This document shows, one piece after another, positions 1-7,360 of a stretch of DNA of 25,329 nt. The position numbers and the translations under genes were made by a program. Under the pieces are notes generated by a model. That model ran no database searches and had not been told where the DNA came from. It worked only from the letters and a program-made list of their open reading frames with translations. Origin of the DNA: DASPKW01 sp038244055 (GTDB taxonomy: Bacteria > Planctomycetota > Phycisphaerae > Tepidisphaerales > Tepidisphaeraceae); assembly GCA_038244055.1 (NCBI GenBank), contig JBBRTW010000042.1, positions 1 through 25,329 on the forward strand, given 5' to 3'. The stretch's first letter is position 1. Each line of letters begins with the position of its first letter.

Positions 1-2
1 CC

Positions 3-95
3 GGCCGACAGGTCGCCAACGACTTCAAAGCCAACCTGCCCCTGCTCTTCGACAAAGTTCTCCCCAAGTGGAATTACATCGCCGTGCCCCGGTAG
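3..95 (+). CDS. C-terminal tail of an unrecognised protein (5' end outside window)
   Basis: An open frame enters from the left edge and ends at TAG (93-95). It encodes about 30 residues ending in LPKWNYIAVPR. The amphipathic character and GC-rich third positions look like real coding sequence, but the fragment is too short for me to assign a family. The next gene (298-984) is on the opposite strand, so the two are convergent across about 200 bp in which I see no clear gene. Confidence 0.55.
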   Translation, partial: GRQVANDFKANLPLLFDKVLPKWNYIAVPR

Positions 96-297
96 TCCCG
101 ACCGCTATTCATGCGCCGATCCTTAGCACTTCCGAAGATGCAGATACTCTGGCGATCTCTTGCCCGCTTTCCATTGGTCATTGGATCGATTTTGGAGCGA
201 GCAATGCACCTATCCCTATAGGAGAATTCCTTAGCGGACTCAGGCGGCGGATCCGGCGACGCTGGAAGCGGGGCGGAAACCGCGCCCGTCGGAGGGG

Positions 298-984
298 TCA
301 TTCACCCTGCAGCCGCGATTCAATCGCATGCCGCAGGAGGTCGGCGCTGGTCTTGAGATTGAGTTTGGCCTTGATGTTGGCGCGGTGCGCCTCGACCGTC
401 TTGGGGCTGATATGAAGGCTTTTGGCAATCTGCTGGACGCTGAGACCGTCGCCCAGAAAATCGTAGATTTCCAGTTCGCGGTTGGAGAGCGTTTGGGACC
501 TCGAGGCGGATTCGCCGCGGGAAGCGCCGGCGATACCGCGGAGCATGGCCATCTTGATCGCTTCACTCGCGTAGATTTCGCCGCGGAGCACCCCGCGGAT
601 GGCCTCAATGACCTTCGAGGCGGGCTCGACCTTGCAGATATATCCGCGTGCTCCCGCACGCAGCGCCCTTTCCGCATAGACCGATTCATCGTGCATCGAC
701 AGCACCAGAACCGCAAGGCCGGGGTGCCGGCTCTTCAGGTCGCGCACGAGCTCGATCCCATAGGTGTCTTTCAAAGTAATGTCAACAATGGCGAGTTCGG
801 GGTGGAGAGTTTGCACGGCCGCCAAGGCCTGGTGGGCGTCCTCGGCCTCTCCGCAAACGATCAGGTCGTTCTCGCGATTGATCATTTCCGCCAGGCGCTC
901 GCGAACAATGGGGTGGTCATCGACGACGAGGATCCGCTTTTTGGCTTCCTCGGGCGGGGACGCACTCGTCGGCTTCTTTGCCAT
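298..984 (-). CDS. NarL/FixJ-family response regulator (REC + LuxR-type HTH), copy 1
   Basis: This 228-residue cytoplasmic DNA-binding response regulator has a receiver domain at about residues 17-135. The acidic pair is D22/D23 and the phosphoacceptor is D68 in AIVDITLKDT. A LuxR-type helix-turn-helix lies at about 165-225 (LSNRELEIYDFLGDG, then ISPKTVEAHR). The start is supported by GGAGG about 8 nt upstream of the ATG. It lies 228 bp downstream of a second regulator on the same strand (1213-2112), to which it is strikingly similar: both carry VDDHPIVRERLAE, AIVDITLKDTYGIEL and a VLVLSMH-ESVY-ERAL-AGARGY block. They look like tandem paralogues. It probably takes phosphate from the kinase at 2116-3711 or from an unseen kinase. 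The 985-1212 gap presumably holds its promoter. Target genes are unknown. Confidence 0.93.
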   Translation of the reverse strand: MAKKPTSASPPEEAKKRILVVDDHPIVRERLAEMINRENDLIVCGEAEDAHQALAAVQTLHPELAIVDITLKDTYGIELVRDLKSRHPGLAVLVLSMHDESVYAERALRAGARGYICKVEPASKVIEAIRGVLRGEIYASEAIKMAMLRGIAGASRGESASRSQTLSNRELEIYDFLGDGLSVQQIAKSLHISPKTVEAHRANIKAKLNLKTSADLLRHAIESRLQGE

Positions 985-1212
985 AGTCCTCGCCTCCGCA
1001 CCCGCAGGCGAAACTCCGCTCGCGCTGACTGATTCATCTTATGGCGCGCGGTTCGACCGGACCCACTGGAATCAAAGTGGATTGCACATCATCGCACGTC
1101 GGCGATGCCGTTCTTAACGATTACACTTTAAGACGTTTCCGCAAACGGCACTTTACCAATGTGGAATTGTCGCGTGCCCGATGAAATACAACCCGCTGGA
1201 GCCTTCGACCTG

Positions 1213-2112
1213 TCAGGGGTCGAGCTTCCCTGTGGAAAGTAACCCGGCCGGTGGCTCGTCAATGCACCGTTCCGAAGTTTTCATGCCGGATGCGTTGGGG
1301 GCGTTGGATTCTCCCTCCCTCAATACCCACTCGATCGCATAGCGAAGCAGTGCGGCGCTGTTGGGGAACTTCATCTTTTTCCGGATGTGAGCCCGATGCG
1401 CCTCGACGGTCTTGGGGCTGATAAACAGCGCCTCGGCGATGTCGCGGACGCCCTGCCCGCGGCCCAGCAATTGCAGAACCTCGAATTCGCGATCGCTGAG
1501 CGGATCGGTCGTCGCCATTTCGCCGCAGCGCGTGCCGCCGACCATTCTCTGCAACACGTCCATTTTCAATTTGTCGCTCACGAATATCTCGCCGGCCAGT
1601 ATTGCCCTGAGCGCGGGGACAACCTTCTTGGTCCCCTCCTGTTTGTTCAAATACCCCCTCGCGCCGGCGTGCAATGCCCGCTCTCCATATACGGACTCGT
1701 GATGCATCGACAGCACGAGCACCGGAATATGCGACTCCTTTTCCCGAAGCGATTTGATCAGTTCGATCCCGTAGGTGTCCTTCAAGGTAATGTCGACGAT
1801 CGCAATATCAGGCTGCACCGCGCCGATCGCTTTGATGGCCGTAATCGCATCATCGGCCTCGCCGCAGACCAGGAATCCGGAATCCTGGTTGATCAGTTCG
1901 GCCAGGCGCTCCCTCACGATCGGGTGATCATCGACAAGAAACACGCGTTTCTTTCGGTCTTCGGTCGACGGCCCCGGATTACTCATGGCGTCGGGGACGC
2001 GGCCCGCACCAGCGGCTGCGCGAGTCTTCCCCTTGCCATTGCTTCCGCAGTCCAATCGGACTGGCCGGCGATTGCCTGGCTCGTCGCATCGCATCCGATT
2101 CGTGGCGGCCAT
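1213..2112 (-). CDS. NarL/FixJ-family response regulator (REC + LuxR-type HTH), copy 2, coupled to the kinase
   Basis: This is a response regulator with a receiver domain (VFLVDDHPIVRERLAE; phosphoacceptor Asp in AIVDITLKDT, residue 107 of the long form) and a LuxR-type HTH (LSDREFEVLQLLGRG, ISPKTVEAHRAHIRKK). Two starts are possible. The ATG at 2112 follows the kinase TGA by 3 bp and uses AGAAGGA-type sequence in the kinase's last codons, which suggests translational coupling, and this is the start given. It adds a 42-residue extension of unremarkable Arg/Gly/Ala-rich sequence. The ATG at 1986 (MSNPGPSTEDRKKRV) would give 257 residues and an N-terminus matching copy 1, but has no clear ribosome binding site. 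The arrangement makes it the cognate partner of the kinase. The C-terminus runs about 30 residues past the HTH with no recognisable feature. Confidence 0.92.
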   Translation of the reverse strand: MAATNRMRCDEPGNRRPVRLDCGSNGKGKTRAAAGAGRVPDAMSNPGPSTEDRKKRVFLVDDHPIVRERLAELINQDSGFLVCGEADDAITAIKAIGAVQPDIAIVDITLKDTYGIELIKSLREKESHIPVLVLSMHHESVYGERALHAGARGYLNKQEGTKKVVPALRAILAGEIFVSDKLKMDVLQRMVGGTRCGEMATTDPLSDREFEVLQLLGRGQGVRDIAEALFISPKTVEAHRAHIRKKMKFPNSAALLRYAIEWVLREGESNAPNASGMKTSERCIDEPPAGLLSTGKLDP

Positions 2113-2115
2113 TTT

Positions 2116-3711
2116 TCACCGCTTCCTTCTGTTGGACGATTTGGCCGGGGTTTCGCACACCACGGCGGTGCCGATGCCATCCCGACCGGGGCCCGGGGTC
2201 AGGATGCCGCCCAGCGCCCGCGCGCGATAGGCCATGGTTTGCATTCCGATTCCATCGGGGTCCGCCGTCGAATTGCCAATGCCCACGCCGTCATCGGTGA
2301 TGCTGAGGCGAAGGGCATCGGCGGCCCAGCCGAGCTTCACCGCGATGGTGCTGGCTTTCCCATGGCGGATTGCATTGCCGATCGCTTCCTGCGCGATGCG
2401 GTACAGGTGCGTCGCCACGGTGTTGTCCTTCACGCGCACCGTGGGATCGCATTCGAATGCGCAGTTGACATGAAACACCGATTCCGTGTCGGCGGCCAGC
2501 CTGTGAAGCGATGAGGCGAGGCCTGATGCATCGAGACTGACCGGATGAAGCCCGTGGGACAGGTCCCGGGCCTGGGTCATCGTTTGATCCACGAGCGCGG
2601 CAATCTGGCCGATGCTGGCTGCGTCGACGGGTGATCGTGCCGCCACCCTCTGCTCCAGCGCTTCCATCGCATAGCCGATGGCGACCAACTGCTGGCAGAG
2701 TCCATCGTGAAGTTCCTGTCCAATCCGCCTTTGCTCCGCCGTTGCCACTTCCAACAGCCGGTTCTCCAGCCGCCGCCGTTCGCTGATGTCGTGGATGATC
2801 CCCGACAACATCCGTCGGCCGCCCAGCTCGAACTCGCTGACGGACAGGGCTGCGGGAAACGTGCTGCCGTCTTTTCGAACGCACTCGATCTCGCGATTGA
2901 AAGCGAGAACCGATGGCTTTCCCGCCCGCATACGCCGCGGAACGCATTCCGCATGCCCGGCGCGGTAGGGCGCGGGCATCAGGGCGCTAAGGTTCAGCCC
3001 GGCCAGCGAACCGGCGGTATAGCCAAACAAGCGCTCGGCGGCGGGGTTGACCGACTCGATGATGCCGAGGGCGTCCACCGTAATGATCGCATCGGCGGCG
3101 GTGTTGACGATCGCCCGCAATCGCACTTCGCTCTCCCGCAGCGCCTGATCGGCTCGATGCCGCTCGGTAAAATCGACCGTCGTGCCGATCATGTGCAAGG
3201 GCTTTCCCGAGACCCCATCGTAGGTGGTCGCGCCACGATTGGAGATCCAGCGCACCTGTCCATCCGGCCGCACAATGCGAAAGTCGACTTCGTCCTCCAC
3301 CTGTCGTTGTTGGAACAACTTGACGACCCGCTGGCGCAGCCGATCGATATCCGCGGGATGGACGAACGTCTCCCACATCTGGTGTGTGCCATCGAATTCG
3401 CCGGGCGCCAGGCCGTAGATGAGCTCCTGTTCCCGGTTCCAGATACTCCGCCCGCTGAGGATATCCCAGTCGAAAATGCCGACCCGCCCCGCGCGTTGAG
3501 CGATCTGCAGGCGGGCTTCGGACTGCCGGAGGGCGCGACAATTTTCGCAGGATTCCGTGGCGGAACCCCGGCACCCCATCGAGCTTGGGGCGAGTTGATT
3601 GGCGCTGTCCGCGGATGGGGTCCTTGCCACGAAGTGCCGGCCCGTTGGCCTGCCCTTCCCGCCGGCATCCGCGCGCTGCACTTTTTGCCTGCTTTTCACG
3701 GGCCTCTCCAT
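2116..3711 (-). CDS. Soluble PAS-PAS sensor histidine kinase, NarX/DegS type (HisKA_3 + HATPase_c)
   Basis: This 531-residue kinase has no transmembrane segment, so it probably senses a cytoplasmic or diffusible signal. Domain order: a low-complexity N-terminus (1-60); a PAS_3-type domain (about 70-185, with RPDGQVRWI and GTTVDFTERHRAD); a second PAS domain (about 195-312, IVNTAADAIITVD to SGIIHDISERRR); HisKA_3 dimerisation/phosphoacceptor with H335 in GQELHDGLCQQL; and HATPase_c with the N box around N446 (QEAIGNAIRHG) and glycine boxes near 473-479 (DDGVGIG) and 487-489 (GIG). The start has AAGG 5 nt upstream. The TGA stop is 3 bp from the next ATG, so kinase and regulator form an operon. 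The first PAS resembles flavin- or small-ligand-binding PAS_3 domains, but I cannot tell the ligand. Confidence 0.95.
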   Translation of the reverse strand: MERPVKSRQKVQRADAGGKGRPTGRHFVARTPSADSANQLAPSSMGCRGSATESCENCRALRQSEARLQIAQRAGRVGIFDWDILSGRSIWNREQELIYGLAPGEFDGTHQMWETFVHPADIDRLRQRVVKLFQQRQVEDEVDFRIVRPDGQVRWISNRGATTYDGVSGKPLHMIGTTVDFTERHRADQALRESEVRLRAIVNTAADAIITVDALGIIESVNPAAERLFGYTAGSLAGLNLSALMPAPYRAGHAECVPRRMRAGKPSVLAFNREIECVRKDGSTFPAALSVSEFELGGRRMLSGIIHDISERRRLENRLLEVATAEQRRIGQELHDGLCQQLVAIGYAMEALEQRVAARSPVDAASIGQIAALVDQTMTQARDLSHGLHPVSLDASGLASSLHRLAADTESVFHVNCAFECDPTVRVKDNTVATHLYRIAQEAIGNAIRHGKASTIAVKLGWAADALRLSITDDGVGIGNSTADPDGIGMQTMAYRARALGGILTPGPGRDGIGTAVVCETPAKSSNRRKR

Positions 3712-4081
3712 TCGCCTTGAAAACGATTTCGCGCGGCGGTCAATCGGATGCCGGTTTCACTCCTCCTTCATATGGAATCTTCGATTCCAAGCAACCCCGT
3801 CGCCGACGAATGCGACAAGCGCGGTGCGATTATAAGGGCGTCGAGCGGCCGCCCTACGCGCCCTAGGGTTTTTTCCGATCAGCATTTTCATTCAAACGCT
3901 AATTGAGGGGTTGAAGGCTTTAATGCAGGATTGGCTTCAGTCACTCACCGGGTGTTCCTGCCTGAGCGGCAGGCCGGCCGGTGCCGGCCGGCAGTCGAAT
4001 CGAATCCCGGTGGGATTGAAGCGGCGCTCCACCCGGGGAAGGGCAACACGGAGCGCCGCATCGATCAGGAGGCATCACATC
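3712..4081. other. 370-bp intergenic region with a structured leader
   Basis: This lies between the divergent kinase gene and the 149-residue ORF. No convincing ORF is visible. A weak terminator-like feature, a 5-bp stem CCCTA/TAGGG followed by six T (3852-3874), faces plus although no plus-strand gene precedes it, so it may be chance. The last 125 bp hold three hairpins (separate entry). Confidence 0.5.
3957..4059 (+). promoter_or_regulatory. Three-hairpin GC-rich leader upstream of the 4082 ORF
   Basis: Three consecutive inverted repeats are visible. The first is CCTGCC/GGCAGG (3957-3962/3968-3973). The second is a near-perfect palindrome with 9-bp arms GCCGGCCGG/CCGGCCGGC around a 2-nt centre (3973-3992). 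The third is a perfect 10-bp stem GCGGCGCTCC/GGAGCGCCGC (4021-4030/4050-4059) with a 19-nt loop. The last stem ends 7 nt before AGGAGG (4067-4072). The position is consistent with a translational or transcriptional control leader. An IS or repeat footprint is the alternative. Confidence 0.4.
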
Positions 4082-4531
4082 ATGAGACCCATCTCCACAA
4101 ACCGACGGCGCGGCCAGACTCCGGCAATGCCTGTGTTTTCGCTCGATACACGATTGATCGCCGCGGTCCAGATCCGCGCCGGCGCCCGATGCCATGAGTC
4201 GGCCGGGCTTCTCCATACCTATTTCCTTTGCGCCGAAGTCTACCGCGAGCAGTTCGCTCGTGGGCTGGCGCGAGCCGGCGCGGCAACCTGGACCATGCTG
4301 CAAAGGGCCGAACTCCAACTGCGCCGATTCCTCGCCGAAACGGTTGGCTCCGCGCCGGCAAGCACAATCGCGACAGCGCCCTATGTGCGACTGCCGTCGT
4401 CGGTCGAAGCCGCCACGGACGTCGGATTGGATGGGTGGACGAACAGCGATCATCGGGTCACGCATTCGTCGAGCGCTCGTCAATCAATTCGTGGATTTGC
4501 GTTGCCAGATGCGGATCCAGGCCGCTGGTAG
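4082..4531 (+). CDS. Hypothetical 149-residue protein, C-terminus probably altered
   Basis: I do not recognise this family. The start is well supported: AGGAGG (4067-4072) is 9 nt before the ATG, the best ribosome binding site in the region. After a basic N-terminus, residues 20-90 look like real protein with long amphipathic helices (LIAAVQIRAGARCHESAG, QFARGLARAGAATWTMLQRAELQLRRF), loosely phasin-like in appearance though I cannot claim homology. No signal peptide is present. From about residue 130 to the end, the frame reads antisense through a relic of an ABC ATPase gene (4458-4598), so the native C-terminus was probably lost at a recombination junction near 4475. It could be a functional truncated protein or a decaying gene. 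Confidence 0.5.
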   Translation: MRPISTNRRRGQTPAMPVFSLDTRLIAAVQIRAGARCHESAGLLHTYFLCAEVYREQFARGLARAGAATWTMLQRAELQLRRFLAETVGSAPASTIATAPYVRLPSSVEAATDVGLDGWTNSDHRVTHSSSARQSIRGFALPDADPGRW

Positions 4532-4598
4532 GCTCGTCGTAAAAAAAGACGACCGAATCCAACGCCAGTGCCCGGGCAATTCCAACCCGCCTCGACAT
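4458..4598 (-). pseudogene. Relic of an ABC-transporter ATPase (signature/Walker B fragment)
   Basis: Reading minus from 4598, 46 codons encode SRRVGIARALALDS, then VVFFYDEPTSGLDP, then HLATQIHELID, and end at TGA (4458-4460). This is the stretch from the end of the ABC signature motif through Walker B and the D-loop, most like MlaF/Ttg2A-type ATPases. The Walker A and Q-loop before it, and the H-loop and C-terminus after it, are absent. Homology seems to end near 4475. The fragment begins at the base following the TAG of the glycosidase gene (4599-4601), in the same frame, where an LSGG would be expected. It is therefore a non-functional relic left by a deletion or rearrangement. Confidence 0.8.
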
Positions 4599-7142
4599 CT
4601 ATTCTTTCCAAACCTCCAGCTCTGTAACTCCACTGCGGGCCTTGCCTTTGTTGGTGAAGACGACGCGGATTCTCGAGGTGGTGATTTTGGCGAAGGTGGC
4701 GGTGTTGGCCATGCCGCCGGTGGGCACCCCGGGTTGGAAGGCCTGGTTGTCGACATCGCGCCACTGGCCGGCGCTCCAGGCCTGGATCGTATATTTTTCC
4801 GGCGGTTGGACTCCGCCGCGATCGTCGTAGATGTGGAGGATGGCCCGGCCGACTTCTTTTTCAGCGCCGAAATCCACTTCCAGCCAGTCGGTGGCGTTGG
4901 GAGAGCCATAGCTGGTCCAGCGATTCATGGGGGTGGGGAGGAAGATGATTTTGCCGTCGATGGCCTTATTGGGCGAGCCGCCGAAGCGGTCGGAGAAGGA
5001 GGCGGTGGCTTTGGGGAAGCCTTCCGTTTTGGGATTGAAGGCAAGATTGCCGGCCGGTGGCGGAGCGGGGGCGAAGGGATTGACCGCATCGCCCCAGACC
5101 TCGATTTCAGTCAGGCCGGACTTGCCGGATTTGGCATGGATGATGTTGATGCGCAGTTTCTGGAGATCGATCGCGGGAAAGGTGGTGATTTCGGGACGGT
5201 GGCCGGCGGGATGCCCGCCCGCGCGCCTCTGCGAAGGGAGGGGCTTCCATTCGCCGGCATTCCAGGTCTGCAGTTGATAGTCCTCGGGGGCGACGATCTT
5301 CGCGCCGTCATCGAGGAAATAGAGCTTGACGGTATCGACCCGGCGGGGAATGCCCAGATCGATCTCGACCCAGTCGGAAGCATTGGGCGAGCCATCGCAG
5401 GTCCAGCGGTTGGGCGGATCCTTGTGATACCAGTAGTTACCATCATTCAGCTTGGATAGCGATGTTTTGGCGGCGACGTAAGAAGCCGCCAGCCGCGGGA
5501 AATAATCGCCATCATTGTTGACGGCGAAGTTCATCCGCGCCGGGACGGGCTGGGGCGGCTGAGTTGCCGCAGGGAGCTTGCCGCTGAGACGGCCGAGGGC
5601 GGCGGAGGCGGCAAGCTCCTTGCCGTCGACCAGCAGGCGCAGGCCGGCGCCCCGGCCATAGCGCGTGCCGAGTTTGTCCCAGAGAATCGAGAGGCGATGG
5701 CCGCGATAGGGAAGGTCATCGATCGCGAAGTAGTCCCAATCGGCAGGGGCGAGCGGGTCGAGCTCGATCGTGTCATCGTCGCGAGTCTTGAGACCCACCA
5801 GGCCGGTGATGACCAGATCGCAAAAGCCGGAGTGGAAATAATGCTCGCTGTGGTTGTAACCATCGTGGCCTTCGAACGAGCCCGTGTCCGGATGAAGCGC
5901 TTCGGCGAGATAGGGCCGGCCATTCTTGCGATGAGAGAGCGCGTAGTTTCGCAGGAGCGTCGCATAATCGCTTCGGGTGATGAACTTCTGATTGTAGTTT
6001 TGCAGGAGGTTGGCCATCGCCTTGAGCGTTTGCGTGGTGGCGTAGGGCCAGGATTGTCCGCTCCACCAGCAGCAGGATTTCTGGAGGAGGAACATGGGAT
6101 CGTTGCGCTCGACCGTGGTCGGCCCGCGATCGGCGAAGAAATACGCCGGGTCCATCAGGAACTTCCAGGCCGATTCGTAGCCGGGATCGGGCATGTTGAA
6201 CTGCCAGGGGACAAATCCGATCTCCTCGCGGCCGTGATCGCTGCCGGCGAACTTTCCGCTTTGATAGGTCAGCGTGAGGGCTTTGACGATGTTGCCCTCC
6301 TTATCCTGCTCATCATTCTTGTACATCGGGAAGAAGAAATCTCGCTTGGGATCCCAGAGGCGCTTCTGCAACTGCGCCTTGATGCCATCCGCCCTGGCCC
6401 GAAACGCATCGGCTGTGGCCTTATCTCCCGCCAGATCGGCCGTGCGGGCGATCGCCTGGGCGTCGGCCCACATGTAGGCGTTGAAGGAGGGTCGATAACC
6501 GGGCGCGCCGCGGAGGATGTCCTTGGTCTGGCGGCTGTTGATGTTGAACTCCATTCCATCATCGTGGCCGATCTGCCAGAAGAGGCCGACCTCCTGAACC
6601 CACTGTCGTTTGGCCCAGCCCTCGTAGTTCTTCACCAGGTCGGGCAAAAGATCGCTCATGAAAGATCGATCGGGGTGGACCTGATGCACGGCCCAGATGG
6701 CGTCGGCCAGCCAGGTGGAGTAATTGCGCGGCTGAGCGCCGGGCGTGCGGAACCAATAGCGGGAATAGTCGCGCGCGTAGGTGGGGGAGCGAAGCCAGCG
6801 AACCTCGTAGAGTTGATGCCCGGCCGGGCAACTGATCGCGCCATGCGCGCCCGACCAGAAAGGGCGATCGATAAACTCGGTGAAGGAGTAGCCGCTGGCG
6901 GGAGAGCCGTAGGTCAGGTGCTTGGTGATCAGCTCCCAGCGGTAGTAATAGGTGGTGTTGATCTCAGGATCGGGGCATTCGAAAAAGGGAATATTGGCCT
7001 TGTACCAGTCCCAGTCGCGGTTATCCCAGAAGGTCTGGGCATCGAGGAGCTTCTGTTTTTCGAGAACCTCGGCACGGGTCGATGCGGCTGTGGCTGCCAG
7101 CGCGATCAACACGGCGCACCAGACGAGTCGGCGGGTCTTCAT
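4599..7142 (-). CDS. Secreted MGH1/GH63-like glycoside hydrolase with two C-terminal discoidin (F5/8C) domains
   Basis: An 847-residue exported enzyme. The start at 7142 is preferred to the upstream ATG at 7199 because it begins a signal peptide (MKTRRLVWCAVLIALAA, cleavage near residue 24) and has AGGA about 9 nt upstream. Residues about 30-470 form a six-hairpin (alpha/alpha)6 catalytic domain of the mannosylglycerate hydrolase-like/GH63 type. IGHDDGMEFN (D194/D195) is the candidate general acid site, WWSGQSWPYATTQTLKA is typical of the fold, and E414 in YLAEALHPDTGSFEGH is the candidate base. Two carbohydrate-binding discoidin-like domains follow (about 535-690 and 705-847); both carry an NRWT..GSPNA.DW.E.D repeat. 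Substrate is not predictable beyond an alpha-linked glycan. It is divergent from the plus-strand glycosidase series, and its stop codon abuts an ABC ATPase relic. Confidence 0.85.
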   Translation of the reverse strand: MKTRRLVWCAVLIALAATAASTRAEVLEKQKLLDAQTFWDNRDWDWYKANIPFFECPDPEINTTYYYRWELITKHLTYGSPASGYSFTEFIDRPFWSGAHGAISCPAGHQLYEVRWLRSPTYARDYSRYWFRTPGAQPRNYSTWLADAIWAVHQVHPDRSFMSDLLPDLVKNYEGWAKRQWVQEVGLFWQIGHDDGMEFNINSRQTKDILRGAPGYRPSFNAYMWADAQAIARTADLAGDKATADAFRARADGIKAQLQKRLWDPKRDFFFPMYKNDEQDKEGNIVKALTLTYQSGKFAGSDHGREEIGFVPWQFNMPDPGYESAWKFLMDPAYFFADRGPTTVERNDPMFLLQKSCCWWSGQSWPYATTQTLKAMANLLQNYNQKFITRSDYATLLRNYALSHRKNGRPYLAEALHPDTGSFEGHDGYNHSEHYFHSGFCDLVITGLVGLKTRDDDTIELDPLAPADWDYFAIDDLPYRGHRLSILWDKLGTRYGRGAGLRLLVDGKELAASAALGRLSGKLPAATQPPQPVPARMNFAVNNDGDYFPRLAASYVAAKTSLSKLNDGNYWYHKDPPNRWTCDGSPNASDWVEIDLGIPRRVDTVKLYFLDDGAKIVAPEDYQLQTWNAGEWKPLPSQRRAGGHPAGHRPEITTFPAIDLQKLRINIIHAKSGKSGLTEIEVWGDAVNPFAPAPPPAGNLAFNPKTEGFPKATASFSDRFGGSPNKAIDGKIIFLPTPMNRWTSYGSPNATDWLEVDFGAEKEVGRAILHIYDDRGGVQPPEKYTIQAWSAGQWRDVDNQAFQPGVPTGGMANTATFAKITTSRIRVVFTNKGKARSGVTELEVWKE

Positions 7143-7239
7143 GGATGGTTCCTGTAAGATTAATGGTGGATGGGGGCCCTGAAACACAATACACGGCAAC
7201 GCTCGTTTCGATGAATCAGCAGTTGTACGATTATCACTT

Positions 7240-7255
7240 GACCAACGATTTGGTC
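7240..7255. promoter_or_regulatory. Palindromic operator candidate in the divergent intergenic region
   Basis: GACCAA-CGAT-TTGGTC is a perfect 6-bp inverted repeat with a 4-bp spacer, in the 218-bp gap between the divergent glycosidase genes. Size and placement fit a binding site for a dimeric regulator acting on both directions. No regulator gene sits in the locus, so the factor is unknown. Confidence 0.4.
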
Positions 7256-7279
7256 GAACGATCGGTATGGGATTATAAG
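7250..7279 (+). promoter_or_regulatory. Possible promoter for the plus-strand glycosidase series
   Basis: TTGGTC (7250-7255) and TATAAG (7274-7279) are spaced by 18 bp, a fair -10 with a weak -35 that overlaps the right arm of the palindrome. On the other strand GATAAT (7230-7235) could be a -10 for the minus-strand glycosidase. Consensus matches only; Planctomycete promoters are often poorly matched. Confidence 0.3.
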
Positions 7280-7360
7280 AAGGTCCCTCTTGTTGAATGT
7301 AGAATTACCATGATCCGGATGGCCATGAACGTCGCTCATCAGTGGGAACGCGGACCCCTT

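Noticed and set aside
985..1212. Sigma-54 type promoter upstream of regulator copy 1
   Set aside because: GGCAC-like pieces are present, but no GG/GC pair with the required spacing could be found.
3852..3874. Intrinsic terminator CCCTA/TAGGG followed by six T
   Set aside because: The stem is only 5 bp and no plus-strand gene lies upstream that would need it; kept only as a remark in the intergenic entry.
4194..5459. A 421-codon plus-strand frame
   Set aside because: It runs antisense through the ABC relic and both discoidin domains; Gly-rich shadow translation without motifs.
5697..7157. A 486-codon plus-strand frame across the MGH1/GH63-like gene
   Set aside because: Antisense shadow of a well-supported secreted hydrolase; Val/Gly/Arg-rich with no recognisable domain.
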